37,661 nt of DNA from Bacillota bacterium (lineage in GTDB: Bacteria; Bacillota; Clostridia; Peptostreptococcales; Anaerovoracaceae): positions 1 through 37,661 of the forward strand of contig JAHZHL010000023.1 of assembly GCA_019420305.1 (NCBI GenBank), given 5' to 3'. Position numbers and translations under genes: made by a program. The notes below the pieces were generated by a model, which searched no databases, had not been told where the DNA came from, and saw only the letters and a list, made by a program, of their open reading frames with translations. Below, piece by piece: positions 8,144 to 16,413 of this stretch. How positions within the stretch are numbered: the stretch's first letter is position 1; each line of letters begins with the position of its first letter.

Positions 8144-9328
8144 ATGAAAAAGTTTTTTACATCGGAATCGGTAACAGAAGGCCATCCGGATAAAATCTGC
8201 GACCAGATTTCGGACGCGATTCTGGACGCGATTTTCGAACAGGACCCTTATGGGCGGGTAGCCGCGGAAACTACGGTCAATACCGGATACGCCATGGTGA
8301 TGGGAGAGATCACGACAGACTGTTATATTGACATTCAGAAAATCGCCAGAAACGTAATCTGCGATATCGGATATACAAAGAGCGACTACGGGTTTGACGG
8401 CAATACCTGCGCGGTGCTGACCGCCATCGATGAGCAGTCCCCCGACATCGCTATGGGAGTTGACAAAGCGTTGGAATATAAGGAAGGCTCTCTGGCAGAT
8501 GAAGCGGAGGAAACGGGAGCCGGCGACCAAGGAATCATGTTCGGATTTGCCTGCAATGAGACGCCGGAGCTGATGCCGATGCCTATCGCCATGGCTCACA
8601 AGCTGGCGAGACGTCTGACGGAAGTGAGAAAAGCGGGACTGCTGCCTTATCTGAGACCGGACGGAAAAACGCAGGTGACCGTCGAATACGATGATGACAA
8701 GGTGGCGCGCATTGATACGGTACTGGTTTCTTCCCAGCATGATCCGGACGTGACTCAGGAGCAGATCCGCAGGGATATCATCGAACAGGTTATTAAACCG
8801 ATTGTACCGGCGCAGCTCCTTGATGAGAATACAAAGTATTATGTGAATCCGACCGGAAAGTTTGTAATCGGAGGTCCTCACGGCGATTCCGGCCTGACCG
8901 GAAGAAAGATTATTGTCGATACATACGGAGGCTACGCCCGTCACGGCGGCGGAGCCTTCAGCGGAAAAGATCCGACAAAGGTAGATCGTTCCGCGGCTTA
9001 CGCGGCGAGATACGCGGCGAAGAATCTTGTAGCGGCAGGACTTGCGGACAAATGTGAGATTCAGCTGGCATATGCCATCGGCGTGGCAAAACCGGTATCG
9101 ATCCTGGTAGATTCCTTTGGAACCGGAAAAGTGTCGGATGAAAAGCTGGCTCAGCTTGTAGAAGAGCATTTTGATCTGAGACCGGCGGCGATCATTCGGG
9201 ATCTGGATCTGAGAAGACCGATTTATCGGCAGCTTGCCGCTTACGGTCATTTTGGGAGAACAGATATCGACGTGCCGTGGGAAAAGACGGACAAGGCACA
9301 GGCGCTGAAACAGAGCGCGGGAATTTAA
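8144..9328 (+). CDS. metK: S-adenosylmethionine synthase
   Basis: 394 residues, full length for MetK. It makes SAM from methionine and ATP in the cytoplasm. The signatures are ESVTEGHPDKICDQ near the N-terminus, the GAGDQGIMFG adenine-site motif, and the glycine-rich phosphate motif GGGAFSGKDPTKVDRS in the C-terminal third. The start is supported by AGGAGG a few bases upstream. Expression is set by the SAM riboswitch in the leader, which closes a direct product-feedback loop. Aspartate kinase follows after a short gap with no terminator. Confidence 0.97.
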   Translation: MKKFFTSESVTEGHPDKICDQISDAILDAIFEQDPYGRVAAETTVNTGYAMVMGEITTDCYIDIQKIARNVICDIGYTKSDYGFDGNTCAVLTAIDEQSPDIAMGVDKALEYKEGSLADEAEETGAGDQGIMFGFACNETPELMPMPIAMAHKLARRLTEVRKAGLLPYLRPDGKTQVTVEYDDDKVARIDTVLVSSQHDPDVTQEQIRRDIIEQVIKPIVPAQLLDENTKYYVNPTGKFVIGGPHGDSGLTGRKIIVDTYGGYARHGGGAFSGKDPTKVDRSAAYAARYAAKNLVAAGLADKCEIQLAYAIGVAKPVSILVDSFGTGKVSDEKLAQLVEEHFDLRPAAIIRDLDLRRPIYRQLAAYGHFGRTDIDVPWEKTDKAQALKQSAGI

Positions 9329-9414
9329 AGAGGGGCGGAAAAGAGCAAAATACGCGGCAGACGCATAGTCTGAAAACAGGAATGTAAGCACTACATCGAG
9401 GAGGAATGATTGAA

Positions 9415-10734
9415 GTGGGAATAAAAGTAGCAAAATTCGGCGGTTCTTCCGTAGCGGACGCCATTCAGATCGGTAAGACAAAAAAGATTATCGAGGCGGA
9501 TCCGGATCGGAAATATATTGTTGTATCCGCTCCGGGGAAACGGTTTGACGGAGACACGAAGGTTACGGATCTGCTGTATCTTTGCAAAACGCATATTGAG
9601 CACAATCTGCCATACGAGCAGCTGTACCAGGTGGTGTGTGACCGCTACAAAGTGACGGAAGTAAACTTGGAGGTACAGGTGAATATTCAGAAATACCTGG
9701 ATGAGATCAAAGAAAATCTGGAAAAGGGAACAACCGCGGATTATGTAGCCAGCAGAGGCGAATATCTGAACGCGATTCTCATCGCCGCTTATCTGGGTTA
9801 CGATTTTGTGGACTCCGCGCCGCTGATTCATTTTAATGAAAAGGGAAAACTGCTTGCGGAAGAGACGGATCAGGCTTTGAAAGCGGAACTGGCGAAACAC
9901 GAAAGAGCCGTGCTTCCCGGCTTTTACGGGAGCACGCCGGACGGCAACATCAAAACCTTCAGCCGGGGCGGATCCGATATTACCGGCGCGCTGGTAGCAA
10001 GAGCGGTAGAGGCCGATGTTTATGAAAACTGGACCGATGTTTCCGGATTTTTGATGGCGGATCCGCGGATTGTGGAAGACGCCAAACCCATCAGTACGAT
10101 TTCCTATAAAGAGCTGAGAGAACTTTCCTATATGGGAGCTACGGTTCTTCACGAAGACGCGATCTACCCGGCCCGTATCGCCGACATTCCGATCAATATC
10201 CGCAACACCAACCGGCCGCAGGACGAGGGAACCCTTATTACCGCGGAAGCGGGACCGTTGGAAGACGGACAGATTATCACGGGAATCGCCGGAAGCAAAG
10301 ACTTCATCGTTATCGCCCTGTATAAAAACATGCTCAGCGATGAACGGGGATTTGTACGCAGAATCGCGGGAATTTTAGAGGATTTCGATATTTCTCTGGA
10401 GCATCTTCCAACGGGAATTGATACGGTATCCGTCGTAATTTCCAGCGAAAGCGTTGACGGCAGGCTGGATGAGATTGTTGAAGAATTCAAACAGCAGCTT
10501 AAGCCGGATAATATCGATGTCATCGAGCATATTGCTCTGATCGCCACAGTCGGATACGGAATGTCCTCCCGTCCGGGAGTTTCGGCAAAACTGTTTTCCG
10601 CGCTGGCGGAGGCAGGCGTCAATATCCGCATGATCGACCAGGGTTCCAGCGAAATGAATATTATCGTCGGCGTGGAAAACGATGCTCTGGAAACTTCCAT
10701 TCGGGCGATTTATAAGGCGTTTGTAAATGAATAG
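9415..10734 (+). CDS. lysC: Aspartate kinase (monofunctional, with ACT domains)
   Basis: About 439 residues. It phosphorylates aspartate, the first step to lysine, threonine and methionine. The N-terminal kinase domain shows KFGGSSVAD and the central FSRGGSDITGALVARA segment with NWTDVSGFLMADPR. The C-terminal third holds two ACT-type regulatory modules (GIAGSKDFIVIALYK and IALIATVGYGMSSRPGVSAK). An ATG at 9406 is in frame but only one base after GGAGG. GTG at 9415, ten bases after it, is the better start. It lies 86 bp after metK without an intervening terminator, so it probably shares the SAM-riboswitch transcript. Confidence 0.93.
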   Translation: MGIKVAKFGGSSVADAIQIGKTKKIIEADPDRKYIVVSAPGKRFDGDTKVTDLLYLCKTHIEHNLPYEQLYQVVCDRYKVTEVNLEVQVNIQKYLDEIKENLEKGTTADYVASRGEYLNAILIAAYLGYDFVDSAPLIHFNEKGKLLAEETDQALKAELAKHERAVLPGFYGSTPDGNIKTFSRGGSDITGALVARAVEADVYENWTDVSGFLMADPRIVEDAKPISTISYKELRELSYMGATVLHEDAIYPARIADIPINIRNTNRPQDEGTLITAEAGPLEDGQIITGIAGSKDFIVIALYKNMLSDERGFVRRIAGILEDFDISLEHLPTGIDTVSVVISSESVDGRLDEIVEEFKQQLKPDNIDVIEHIALIATVGYGMSSRPGVSAKLFSALAEAGVNIRMIDQGSSEMNIIVGVENDALETSIRAIYKAFVNE

Positions 10735-10751
10735 TTTGTATCGTTGTCTTG

Positions 10752-10782
10752 ACTGCCGCTTTCCTAAAGCGGCAGTTTTTTT
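10752..10782 (+). terminator. Intrinsic terminator after lysC
   Basis: A perfect 11-bp stem (10752-10762 with 10766-10776), a CCT loop and a run of seven T follow the aspartate kinase stop codon by 17 bp. It ends the metK-lysC transcript. Confidence 0.95.
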
Positions 10783-10915
10783 CTTTCAGAGGTCAGCCAC
10801 AATTTCCGTGCGCAGGAGCGGAGACTGTGGTATTATTTTTATAGAACGCATGTGTGCTCCCTGTTTTATATAAAATTTTGCGGGAGAAAGCAGAAACGGA
10901 ATGGAGGTAAGAACT

Positions 10916-11224
10916 TTGAAGAGAAAAATTAGTTTTATGTTTATCAATGGCGATATTAAAGAGCCGCAGAGAAGTGTAATGGAAGTCGGTGAAAACGGAG
11001 AGATGATCCTGGTTGGAGTGGGCAGCTATGATTCGGCAAAAGAAGAAGCGGCCAAGCTCGCTGAAGAGGGGATTGTGGCGCTGGAACTGTGCGGCGGATT
11101 TGGTACAATGGGTCATGCGCAGGTGACGGAAGCAGTAAAGGGAAAGTGTCCGGTGGGCGTGATTCGTTTTGATAATCATCCCGGTTACGAAGGCATGTCC
11201 GGCGATGAAAAATGGGGAAAATAG
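10916..11224 (+). CDS. Small DUF6506-like protein
   Basis: About 102 residues. The layout recalls the small family known as DUF6506: a first strand KISFMFI, a middle VGVGSYDSAKEEAAKLAEEGIVALELCGGFG, and a C-terminal CPVGVIRFDNHPGYEG. It is probably a single alpha/beta domain in the cytoplasm with unknown function. The frame starts with ATG at 10901, but that codon overlaps its own GGAGG (10903-10907). The TTG at 10916, eight bases after it, is more likely used. It stands alone after a strong terminator and converges on the next gene with a 9-bp gap. The family assignment is from memory of the pattern. Confidence 0.7.
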   Translation: MKRKISFMFINGDIKEPQRSVMEVGENGEMILVGVGSYDSAKEEAAKLAEEGIVALELCGGFGTMGHAQVTEAVKGKCPVGVIRFDNHPGYEGMSGDEKWGK

Positions 11225-11233
11225 CGAAGATTT

Positions 11234-11686
11234 TTATATATCGGACTGTTTCCGGTAGGCATCCGTCGCGTCCAGCAACCGGACAGAAAGCTTGATGAGG
11301 CGCAGGGAGGCCTGCTGCAGATCGAGACGGTTTTCCTTGAGCTCGTGTTCGATTTCGGAGAGCATATCGTTTTTTTCTAAAATCAGGGTCGCGGTCGGAT
11401 CGGAATCATCCAGTTTTCCACGGGAAATCTGAATGATCCCGATTTCCCGCAGCAGATTTTCATAATCAGCAGGCCCGTCCTTATGAGTCAGCAAATCCAG
11501 TTCATTGAGTACCCGCAGCAGATGGGCGGCAGTATCTTCCAGATATTTAATGTGCAGGACGCGCTGTTCCTGTTTTTGATCCAGACTGCGGTAATAACGC
11601 GTAACAATGACTCCTGACAGCCATCCGGAAAGAATCCCGGTTCCCATGCCGATGGCGGCGGAGAGCAGCATTTCGTAGACAGACAA
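11234..11686 (-). CDS. Small membrane-anchored coiled-coil protein, unknown function
   Basis: 150 residues. One N-terminal transmembrane segment (about 8-27, glycine-rich) is followed by a basic stop-transfer patch (TRYYRSLDQKQEQR). A mostly helical, charged cytoplasmic domain then has heptad-like leucines. The start codon is TTG, with AGAGAGGA about eight bases upstream. No family was recognised. It could be a scaffold or sensor anchored at the membrane. It converges on the DUF6506-like gene. Confidence 0.65.
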   Translation of the reverse strand: MSVYEMLLSAAIGMGTGILSGWLSGVIVTRYYRSLDQKQEQRVLHIKYLEDTAAHLLRVLNELDLLTHKDGPADYENLLREIGIIQISRGKLDDSDPTATLILEKNDMLSEIEHELKENRLDLQQASLRLIKLSVRLLDATDAYRKQSDI

Positions 11687-11781
11687 ATCGGTGTTCCTCT
11701 CTTTCCTGGTATTTATTATGGACGGGAGAACGGAAATTCATGCCTGCCCTGAACAACGCTATCCACAAATGAGATAGAGGA

Positions 11782-12765
11782 CTATAAAGATTGAATTTCC
11801 TGCCAGTTTAAAGGAAATCCCATTTGAGATAATACCATATCAACAGAAATGGTTGATAAATTGTGTGATAGAATTTGAATTTGCTCTTGGAGTGCGGGAA
11901 AGAATTTGTTAAAAGAGCTTTTCGAAAGTATAATTCTAAAAATGATGACGATCGCAAATAAGTCATTTTTTCCACAAACTGGGTTGTTTCCAGCGTTTAT
12001 AGGGATATTCATCATTTTATGTAAAGGCATGGTTGGAATACTGTTGGGTTTCAGATTATACCGAAAGGACTTCAAATTAAAAAGTCGTTCATTATGTGCG
12101 CAGGCATTACGGAAGATCGTTAATACTTGAAGAAAACTGGTCATTTCAGTAGGCTTTAATTGAAAATACCGGCCAATATCATTTTGATCCTTTTGAGATA
12201 AATGGGAATAAAAGAGGCTGATTGTTCCCAAGGTCAGAGTATTGATAAGAACCCACAGAGGAATATAACCGTATTTCAGCATATAGTGAGAAATCATAGC
12301 GTTATTCTTAGAAAGTTGGCGGGAAATTTCATGTTGCAGGCGTGCGATGAGTTCAGAAATTTCACCTATTTTTTGAGCAGCGGTTTTTCGCTCCCATTTC
12401 TTTACGGATGTATCAAAATGAGAGATTTTCAGATAATTATCATGGCCGTATTTACCAGAAAAATCATGGGCCAGGACACTTTTGACATTATTTTCGATTT
12501 CGAGGATATAGCGCATAAAGATATTTCGCAATTCACGATCAAAGAGATAGAGTGCGTGTACTTCCTCAAATGTTGTGCCAGTCAGGTATCGTTCGTCTGA
12601 ATCAGAGCAGGTTTTATCCAAAAACAGCGCTTTATAACCATTAATAAGATTATAATAGTTTTCCATTTCAATAATACGTTTCGCACGGCGGCTGTCGGAG
12701 ATAATCATCCCTCTGGATTTTAACTTATGCAGTTGGGAATCTACTGTACAAAAAATTTTATCCAT
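11782..12765 (-). CDS. Abi_2 (AbiD/AbiF-like) abortive infection protein
   Basis: 327 residues with the Abi_2 layout: an N-terminal DSQLHKLKSRGMII segment, ENYYNLINGYKALF, LYLFDRELRNIFMRYILEIENNVKS, and the HEPN-type RNAcidic motif RNACAHNERLF (R-x4-H). Proteins of this family stop phage infection, probably by cutting RNA once triggered, and act alone in the cytoplasm. The coding sequence is clearly more AT-rich than the genes around it, pointing to recent acquisition. No partner antitoxin is visible next to it. The flanks are ordinary chromosomal genes and no insertion sequence is seen. The exact subfamily is not certain. Confidence 0.8.
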   Translation of the reverse strand: MDKIFCTVDSQLHKLKSRGMIISDSRRAKRIIEMENYYNLINGYKALFLDKTCSDSDERYLTGTTFEEVHALYLFDRELRNIFMRYILEIENNVKSVLAHDFSGKYGHDNYLKISHFDTSVKKWERKTAAQKIGEISELIARLQHEISRQLSKNNAMISHYMLKYGYIPLWVLINTLTLGTISLFYSHLSQKDQNDIGRYFQLKPTEMTSFLQVLTIFRNACAHNERLFNLKSFRYNLKPNSIPTMPLHKMMNIPINAGNNPVCGKNDLFAIVIIFRIILSKSSFNKFFPALQEQIQILSHNLSTISVDMVLSQMGFPLNWQEIQSL

Positions 12766-13119
12766 ACTTTTCTTTCGTAATAAAAAACCCCGGGCCCGTA
12801 GGACACCGGAGTATGATCCGTAATATAATATGCAACGTAACTAAATTCTATAATTTATTATAGCCGGATGCTTCCAAAAAAGTCAATATGAATTTAGACT
12901 GAATTTTATTAAGTCCTTTGGGTCTGTATATTTTGATGGGAGAAATACCAGTTTATAAAATTACAGATAGACAGAGGGAAGCTACTCCAAGCTGAGTTCT
13001 ATTTGGGTGAAAGTATGCTATACTGACTGTATGCTGAAAGGAAAATCATGCCTGCAGGGAAAAAGACATAAAAAGGACACAAGGATTTGTAGAATAAAGA
13101 TACAGGAGGTAAGTGTATT
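12766..13119. other. 354-bp intergenic region between the Abi gene and the response regulator
   Basis: AT-rich on the left, with a short GC-rich block of C and G near 12787-12798. A possible plus-strand -10 TATACT lies at 13019-13024 without a convincing -35. The 7-mer GTATGCT occurs twice at a 16-bp interval (13013-13019 and 13029-13035), which could be a response-regulator site. No small gene or RNA was recognised. Confidence 0.35.
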
Positions 13120-13797
13120 GTGTATAGCCTGTTAATAGCGGAAGATGAGGAAAAGCTGCGTTTTATTGTGAAGGAATTTTTTGTGAAACGAGGATTTGAG
13201 GTGTGGGAAGCCGCGGACGGTGAGGAAGCTGTACATCTGGCGGAAAAACGGGACTTTGATCTGATCCTGCTGGATGTTATGATGCCCAATATGGATGGGT
13301 TTGAGGCATGCAGGAAAATCCGCGGGAAGAAGGACGTTCCAATTCTCTTTCTGACCGCGCGGACATCGGAAGAAGATCAGCTGCGGGGATTTCAGCTGGA
13401 GGCGGATGATTATGTCATAAAGCCCTTTTCTCTTCCTGTGCTCCACGCCCGGGTCTGCGCGCTGCTCAAACGCAGGAAGGGAGCGGAGACGGGCAGCGAA
13501 CTGAGAGCGGAAGGGATCCTGGTGAATCTGGAGACCCGGGAAGTGCAGGTTGATGGGCAGCCTGTTTCCATGCCTCCCAGAGTATATAACCTCCTGGTGT
13601 ATCTGATGCGAAATCAGAACCGGATTCTTACAAGGCAGCAGATCCTGGATCAGGTCTGGGGAGAAGACATCTTCTGCTATGACAGGGTTGTGGACACCAC
13701 CATTAAAAAACTGCGGCATGCTCTCGGTGACAGGGCCGGGTGCATCCGCACGATTGTAAAGGTGGGGTACAAGTTTCAGGAGGAGAAATATGAATAA
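13120..13797 (+). CDS. OmpR/PhoB-family response regulator
   Basis: 225 residues. The receiver domain shows the acidic pocket EDE at 8-10, phosphoacceptor D52 in LILLDVMMPNMDG, and the conserved lysine in DDYVIKPFSLP. A winged-helix output domain fills the C-terminal 100 residues (LTRQQILDQVWGED, VDTTIKKLRHAL). The start is GTG at 13120, nine bases after AGGAGGT. Its end overlaps the kinase gene by 8 bp, so the two form a translationally coupled two-component system. It may autoregulate through the region upstream. Confidence 0.92.
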   Translation: MYSLLIAEDEEKLRFIVKEFFVKRGFEVWEAADGEEAVHLAEKRDFDLILLDVMMPNMDGFEACRKIRGKKDVPILFLTARTSEEDQLRGFQLEADDYVIKPFSLPVLHARVCALLKRRKGAETGSELRAEGILVNLETREVQVDGQPVSMPPRVYNLLVYLMRNQNRILTRQQILDQVWGEDIFCYDRVVDTTIKKLRHALGDRAGCIRTIVKVGYKFQEEKYE

Positions 13798-16150
13798 AGA
13801 GAAGGGACGTTTTTCCTTTGCGGCGCGGACGATCGCCGCTCTGATTCTGATTTACGTCATCCTGATGACGATCGCCACCTTTTTCTACGCGGATTCTTAC
13901 GCGGAAAAGGTAACCGAAAAGACGAGAGCTCAGGCGGAGGAAATCGCCGCGGAGCTGCGGGGATGCGTCGACGTGAATCCGGAAAGTGTCGAATATCAGG
14001 ATGGTTTTAACCGGGCTCAGGCGGCAGCGGTTATGCGGCATTACCGATTTATGAAGAGGCCGGAGTTTAAGAGGATGGGTGTAAATTTTGATGTCCGCCT
14101 GTACGAGATGAAAAAAGAAAAGGGGATTATCCGCTCCCTTGAAGAAATGAGGCCTAAGACGCCGGTGATGCTGGCAGCGCCTTTTTCCCGTCTGGGGCAA
14201 ATCGTTGTCTTTGCGGATACCTTTAACAGCGAACAGATGAAGATACTGGAGAAAGTCCTTGAAAGCGGAACTTTTTCCAGCCTTATTGGACCGGTAAAAG
14301 GTTACCGGGATGGCTGGTTTTTCTATCCGACAAAAATAAATATTGGAAATGAAGAGTCCAAAGCCACGGAAATCCGAACTTCTTACTATGACAGCCACAA
14401 GAAGTTTCGGACAACCAGCTTTCAGGATATTCAGGTAGTCGGTCCGGAAGGAATTTTAGTGGGAGAAAAAGACCGGGGAAATGAAGAAACTCCAGGAGTA
14501 TTGAAAGAATACGTGGCCGAACTTCAGAAACAGGTGCAACGCGGAATGGACAGAGGGGAAGGATTGGCGGGAAACAGTTACAGCTATCATTGGACAACTC
14601 TTGAGATTAAGGGACAGGAAGTGATGGTTCCGGGAAATACCCTGCTGTTGTTCGCAGCGGAAGCAAGACCGCTGGCCTATGCCTTTTCCAACCTGACGAT
14701 GTTGTATGTTTTCGGTGCGGCAGTCTTTCTGATTCTGGGAGGAATTCTGATGGGCGGCCACAGTAAAGTTCTGGATCGTCAGTGGGAGATGGAGGAAAAA
14801 CGCCGCCGCATGATGGACGCCATGGCCCACGATCTGAAGACGCCTCTGGGGATCATCAAGAACTACGGCGAAGTGCTGCTGGAAGAACAGAATCCGCAAA
14901 AGAGGGAGCGGTATGTAAAGACAATTATTGAAGAATCCGATTCCATGAACGAAGCGGTGATCAGTATGCTGGATCTTTCGAAGATGGAGGCAGGCACCTA
15001 TCCCATGGAGCTCAGCAGCCTGTCCGTCAGCGAACTGGCAGAGGGCCTGGCAGAGCGGATGGAAGGGATGACGGAAAGAAAGGGCGTGCGGCTCGCGCGG
15101 AAGATTCAGCCGACGGATCGGATTCTGGCGGATAAAAAACTGCTTGTTAATATCCTTTCCAACTTTCTTTCCAACGCTCTGCGGCACACAAAGTCCAGCG
15201 GCTATATTGAACTGGAGGTCGGGCAGGGGCAGAAAGGCATCCGTATTTCCGTGAAAAATGAAGGGGAACCGATTTCCGCCGAAGAGATGACGAAAATTTG
15301 GAATTCCTTTTATCGCAGCGACGCGGCCAGAAGGCGCGGAGACGGAGGAAGCGGTCTGGGACTTGCGATTGTGCGCAACGCCTGTCTGATGCACGGCGGA
15401 ACGTACGGATGTCAGAATGAAACGGATGGCGTACGGTTCTGGGCGGAAATTCCATCTCTGGAAAAAGGCCTGCGGAAAGCGGAACTTCAGACCGGACCGG
15501 TGCTGAATGTAACCGGAAACGGCTATCGTTTGCGAGGAATGAGAATGGCAGCCGCAGGTCTGATTCTTCAGGGGCTGTTTTCCCATATTTTCTATGAAGC
15601 CGTTATGACGGATCTGTTCGTACAGGATGCGGAATACTTGTATCTGTGGCCATATTTTGTTGTTTTGGGAGGCGTTGCATGGCTGGGAGGCGGACTGAAT
15701 GTGCTGGGACTGCTGAGGCTCCAAAAAAGAGAAGTTGTTTTCAAAGCTCCCTTTAAATTGACTGCAATTTCCTGGATGATTTTCTGGGCGCTCGAAGTAA
15801 AAGTAATACAATGCTGGTATGTGAACGCCGCGGACGGAGGAATGCAGCTGGCTGTATTGGAGTTGATGGCGTTGGCAGCGTCTGCTGTAACCGTGTTTGC
15901 GATGTTCAGAAGCTGTCTGTTGATTGCGAAACAGTGCAAAGACAGGAGATTTCACAGAAAGCTGCGGTGGAAGAGCATTGTGTATCTGATTCTGGTAATT
16001 CTTTATGTTCTTTTACTGGCCAGTGGGATTTTTTGGGAAATCATGATCCTTTATTCCTGGGCCCTCTGGCCGGGAATCTGCGTTTTCGCCGCCTGGACAT
16101 GGATTCAGGTTTACCGGCGATTTAACGGAAAGGAGCCGCGGGAGGAATAA
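13790..16150 (+). CDS. Sensor histidine kinase with extra C-terminal multi-pass membrane domain
   Basis: 786 residues. TM1 (about 14-33), an extracytoplasmic sensor of roughly 260 residues and TM2 (about 302-322) are followed by HisKA with His347 in MAHDLKTPLG. The HATPase domain comes next (N-box near 455-462, G-box GDGGSGLGLAI at 517-527). The catalytic core ends near 555. Unusually, about 200 more residues (580-775) hold some six hydrophobic segments. Normal kinases stop after the ATPase domain. The addition may be a second sensor or a transport-like module. It overlaps the response regulator gene by 8 bp. A 26-residue membrane peptide gene lies 96 bp downstream. Confidence 0.88.
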   Translation: MNKEKGRFSFAARTIAALILIYVILMTIATFFYADSYAEKVTEKTRAQAEEIAAELRGCVDVNPESVEYQDGFNRAQAAAVMRHYRFMKRPEFKRMGVNFDVRLYEMKKEKGIIRSLEEMRPKTPVMLAAPFSRLGQIVVFADTFNSEQMKILEKVLESGTFSSLIGPVKGYRDGWFFYPTKINIGNEESKATEIRTSYYDSHKKFRTTSFQDIQVVGPEGILVGEKDRGNEETPGVLKEYVAELQKQVQRGMDRGEGLAGNSYSYHWTTLEIKGQEVMVPGNTLLLFAAEARPLAYAFSNLTMLYVFGAAVFLILGGILMGGHSKVLDRQWEMEEKRRRMMDAMAHDLKTPLGIIKNYGEVLLEEQNPQKRERYVKTIIEESDSMNEAVISMLDLSKMEAGTYPMELSSLSVSELAEGLAERMEGMTERKGVRLARKIQPTDRILADKKLLVNILSNFLSNALRHTKSSGYIELEVGQGQKGIRISVKNEGEPISAEEMTKIWNSFYRSDAARRRGDGGSGLGLAIVRNACLMHGGTYGCQNETDGVRFWAEIPSLEKGLRKAELQTGPVLNVTGNGYRLRGMRMAAAGLILQGLFSHIFYEAVMTDLFVQDAEYLYLWPYFVVLGGVAWLGGGLNVLGLLRLQKREVVFKAPFKLTAISWMIFWALEVKVIQCWYVNAADGGMQLAVLELMALAASAVTVFAMFRSCLLIAKQCKDRRFHRKLRWKSIVYLILVILYVLLLASGIFWEIMILYSWALWPGICVFAAWTWIQVYRRFNGKEPREE

Positions 16151-16212
16151 CTGATAAAATTTATCAGCTAAAGCGGCGAAAATTGACGAAAGCGCCTGCA
16201 GGCTGTTAGTAT
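16151..16212 (+). promoter_or_regulatory. Dyad and possible promoter before the 26-residue peptide gene
   Basis: Immediately after the kinase stop is a perfect 8-bp dyad around a single base (16151-16167). Then come TTGACG (16183-16188) and TAGTAT (16207-16212), 18 bp apart, a plausible weak promoter. The peptide may therefore have its own regulated transcript as well as read-through from the kinase operon. Confidence 0.35.
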
Positions 16213-16246
16213 TGATAGTGAACAGAAATCAAAGGAGTGAGAAACG

Positions 16247-16327
16247 ATGAAGCAGCATAAATTCTGGGCCTGGGCGGGCGCGATTTGTTTTTTCCTGGCG
16301 TTTATTACCGGGTACAAACGCAAATAA
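16247..16327 (+). CDS. 26-residue single-span membrane peptide
   Basis: A complete short frame, MKQHKFWAWAGAICFFLAF then ITGYKRK and a TAA stop. It is preceded by AAAGGAG nine bases before the ATG and followed eight bases later by a strong terminator. Basic residues at both ends flank a hydrophobic, tryptophan-rich span of about 17 residues. It recalls the tiny TGYK-ending clostridial membrane peptides that I remember as DUF6219, but that link is from memory. The position just after a kinase with an extra membrane domain suggests a modulator of that kinase, in the way of other small membrane regulators. This role is inference. Confidence 0.65.
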   Translation: MKQHKFWAWAGAICFFLAFITGYKRK

Positions 16328-16334
16328 GAAATAC

Positions 16335-16392
16335 AAAAGTGCGCGGATTTCCGTAAAGTCTGACAAAGAGACGGAATCCGCGCACTTTTTTT
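16335..16392 (+). terminator. Strong terminator after the small peptide gene
   Basis: The arms 16335-16354 and 16371-16389 pair over 19 bp with one bulged T and a 16-nt loop. A T run follows at 16386-16392. The A-rich other side lets it serve the convergent acetyltransferase remnant too. Confidence 0.92.
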
Positions 16393-16413
16393 CAGAATGT
16401 GAAAAAACGCTGT

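Noticed and set aside
8123..9481. 452-codon minus-strand frame opposite metK
   Set aside because: It is the antisense shadow of a highly conserved gene, with composition rich in Arg, Phe and Ile, and it lacks a ribosome binding site.
12787..12798. GC-rich block after the Abi gene start as a terminator or attachment site
   Set aside because: It is a short self-complementary run with no T tract and no duplicate elsewhere in the window.
13013..13035. GTATGCT direct repeat as a response-regulator operator
   Set aside because: Only two short copies exist, with 16-bp periodicity and no dyad. It is too weak to list as a separate site.
14456..15955. 499-codon minus-strand frame opposite the histidine kinase
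   Set aside because: The kinase frame carries all domain motifs. The antisense product is His/Gln/Phe-rich without any domain.
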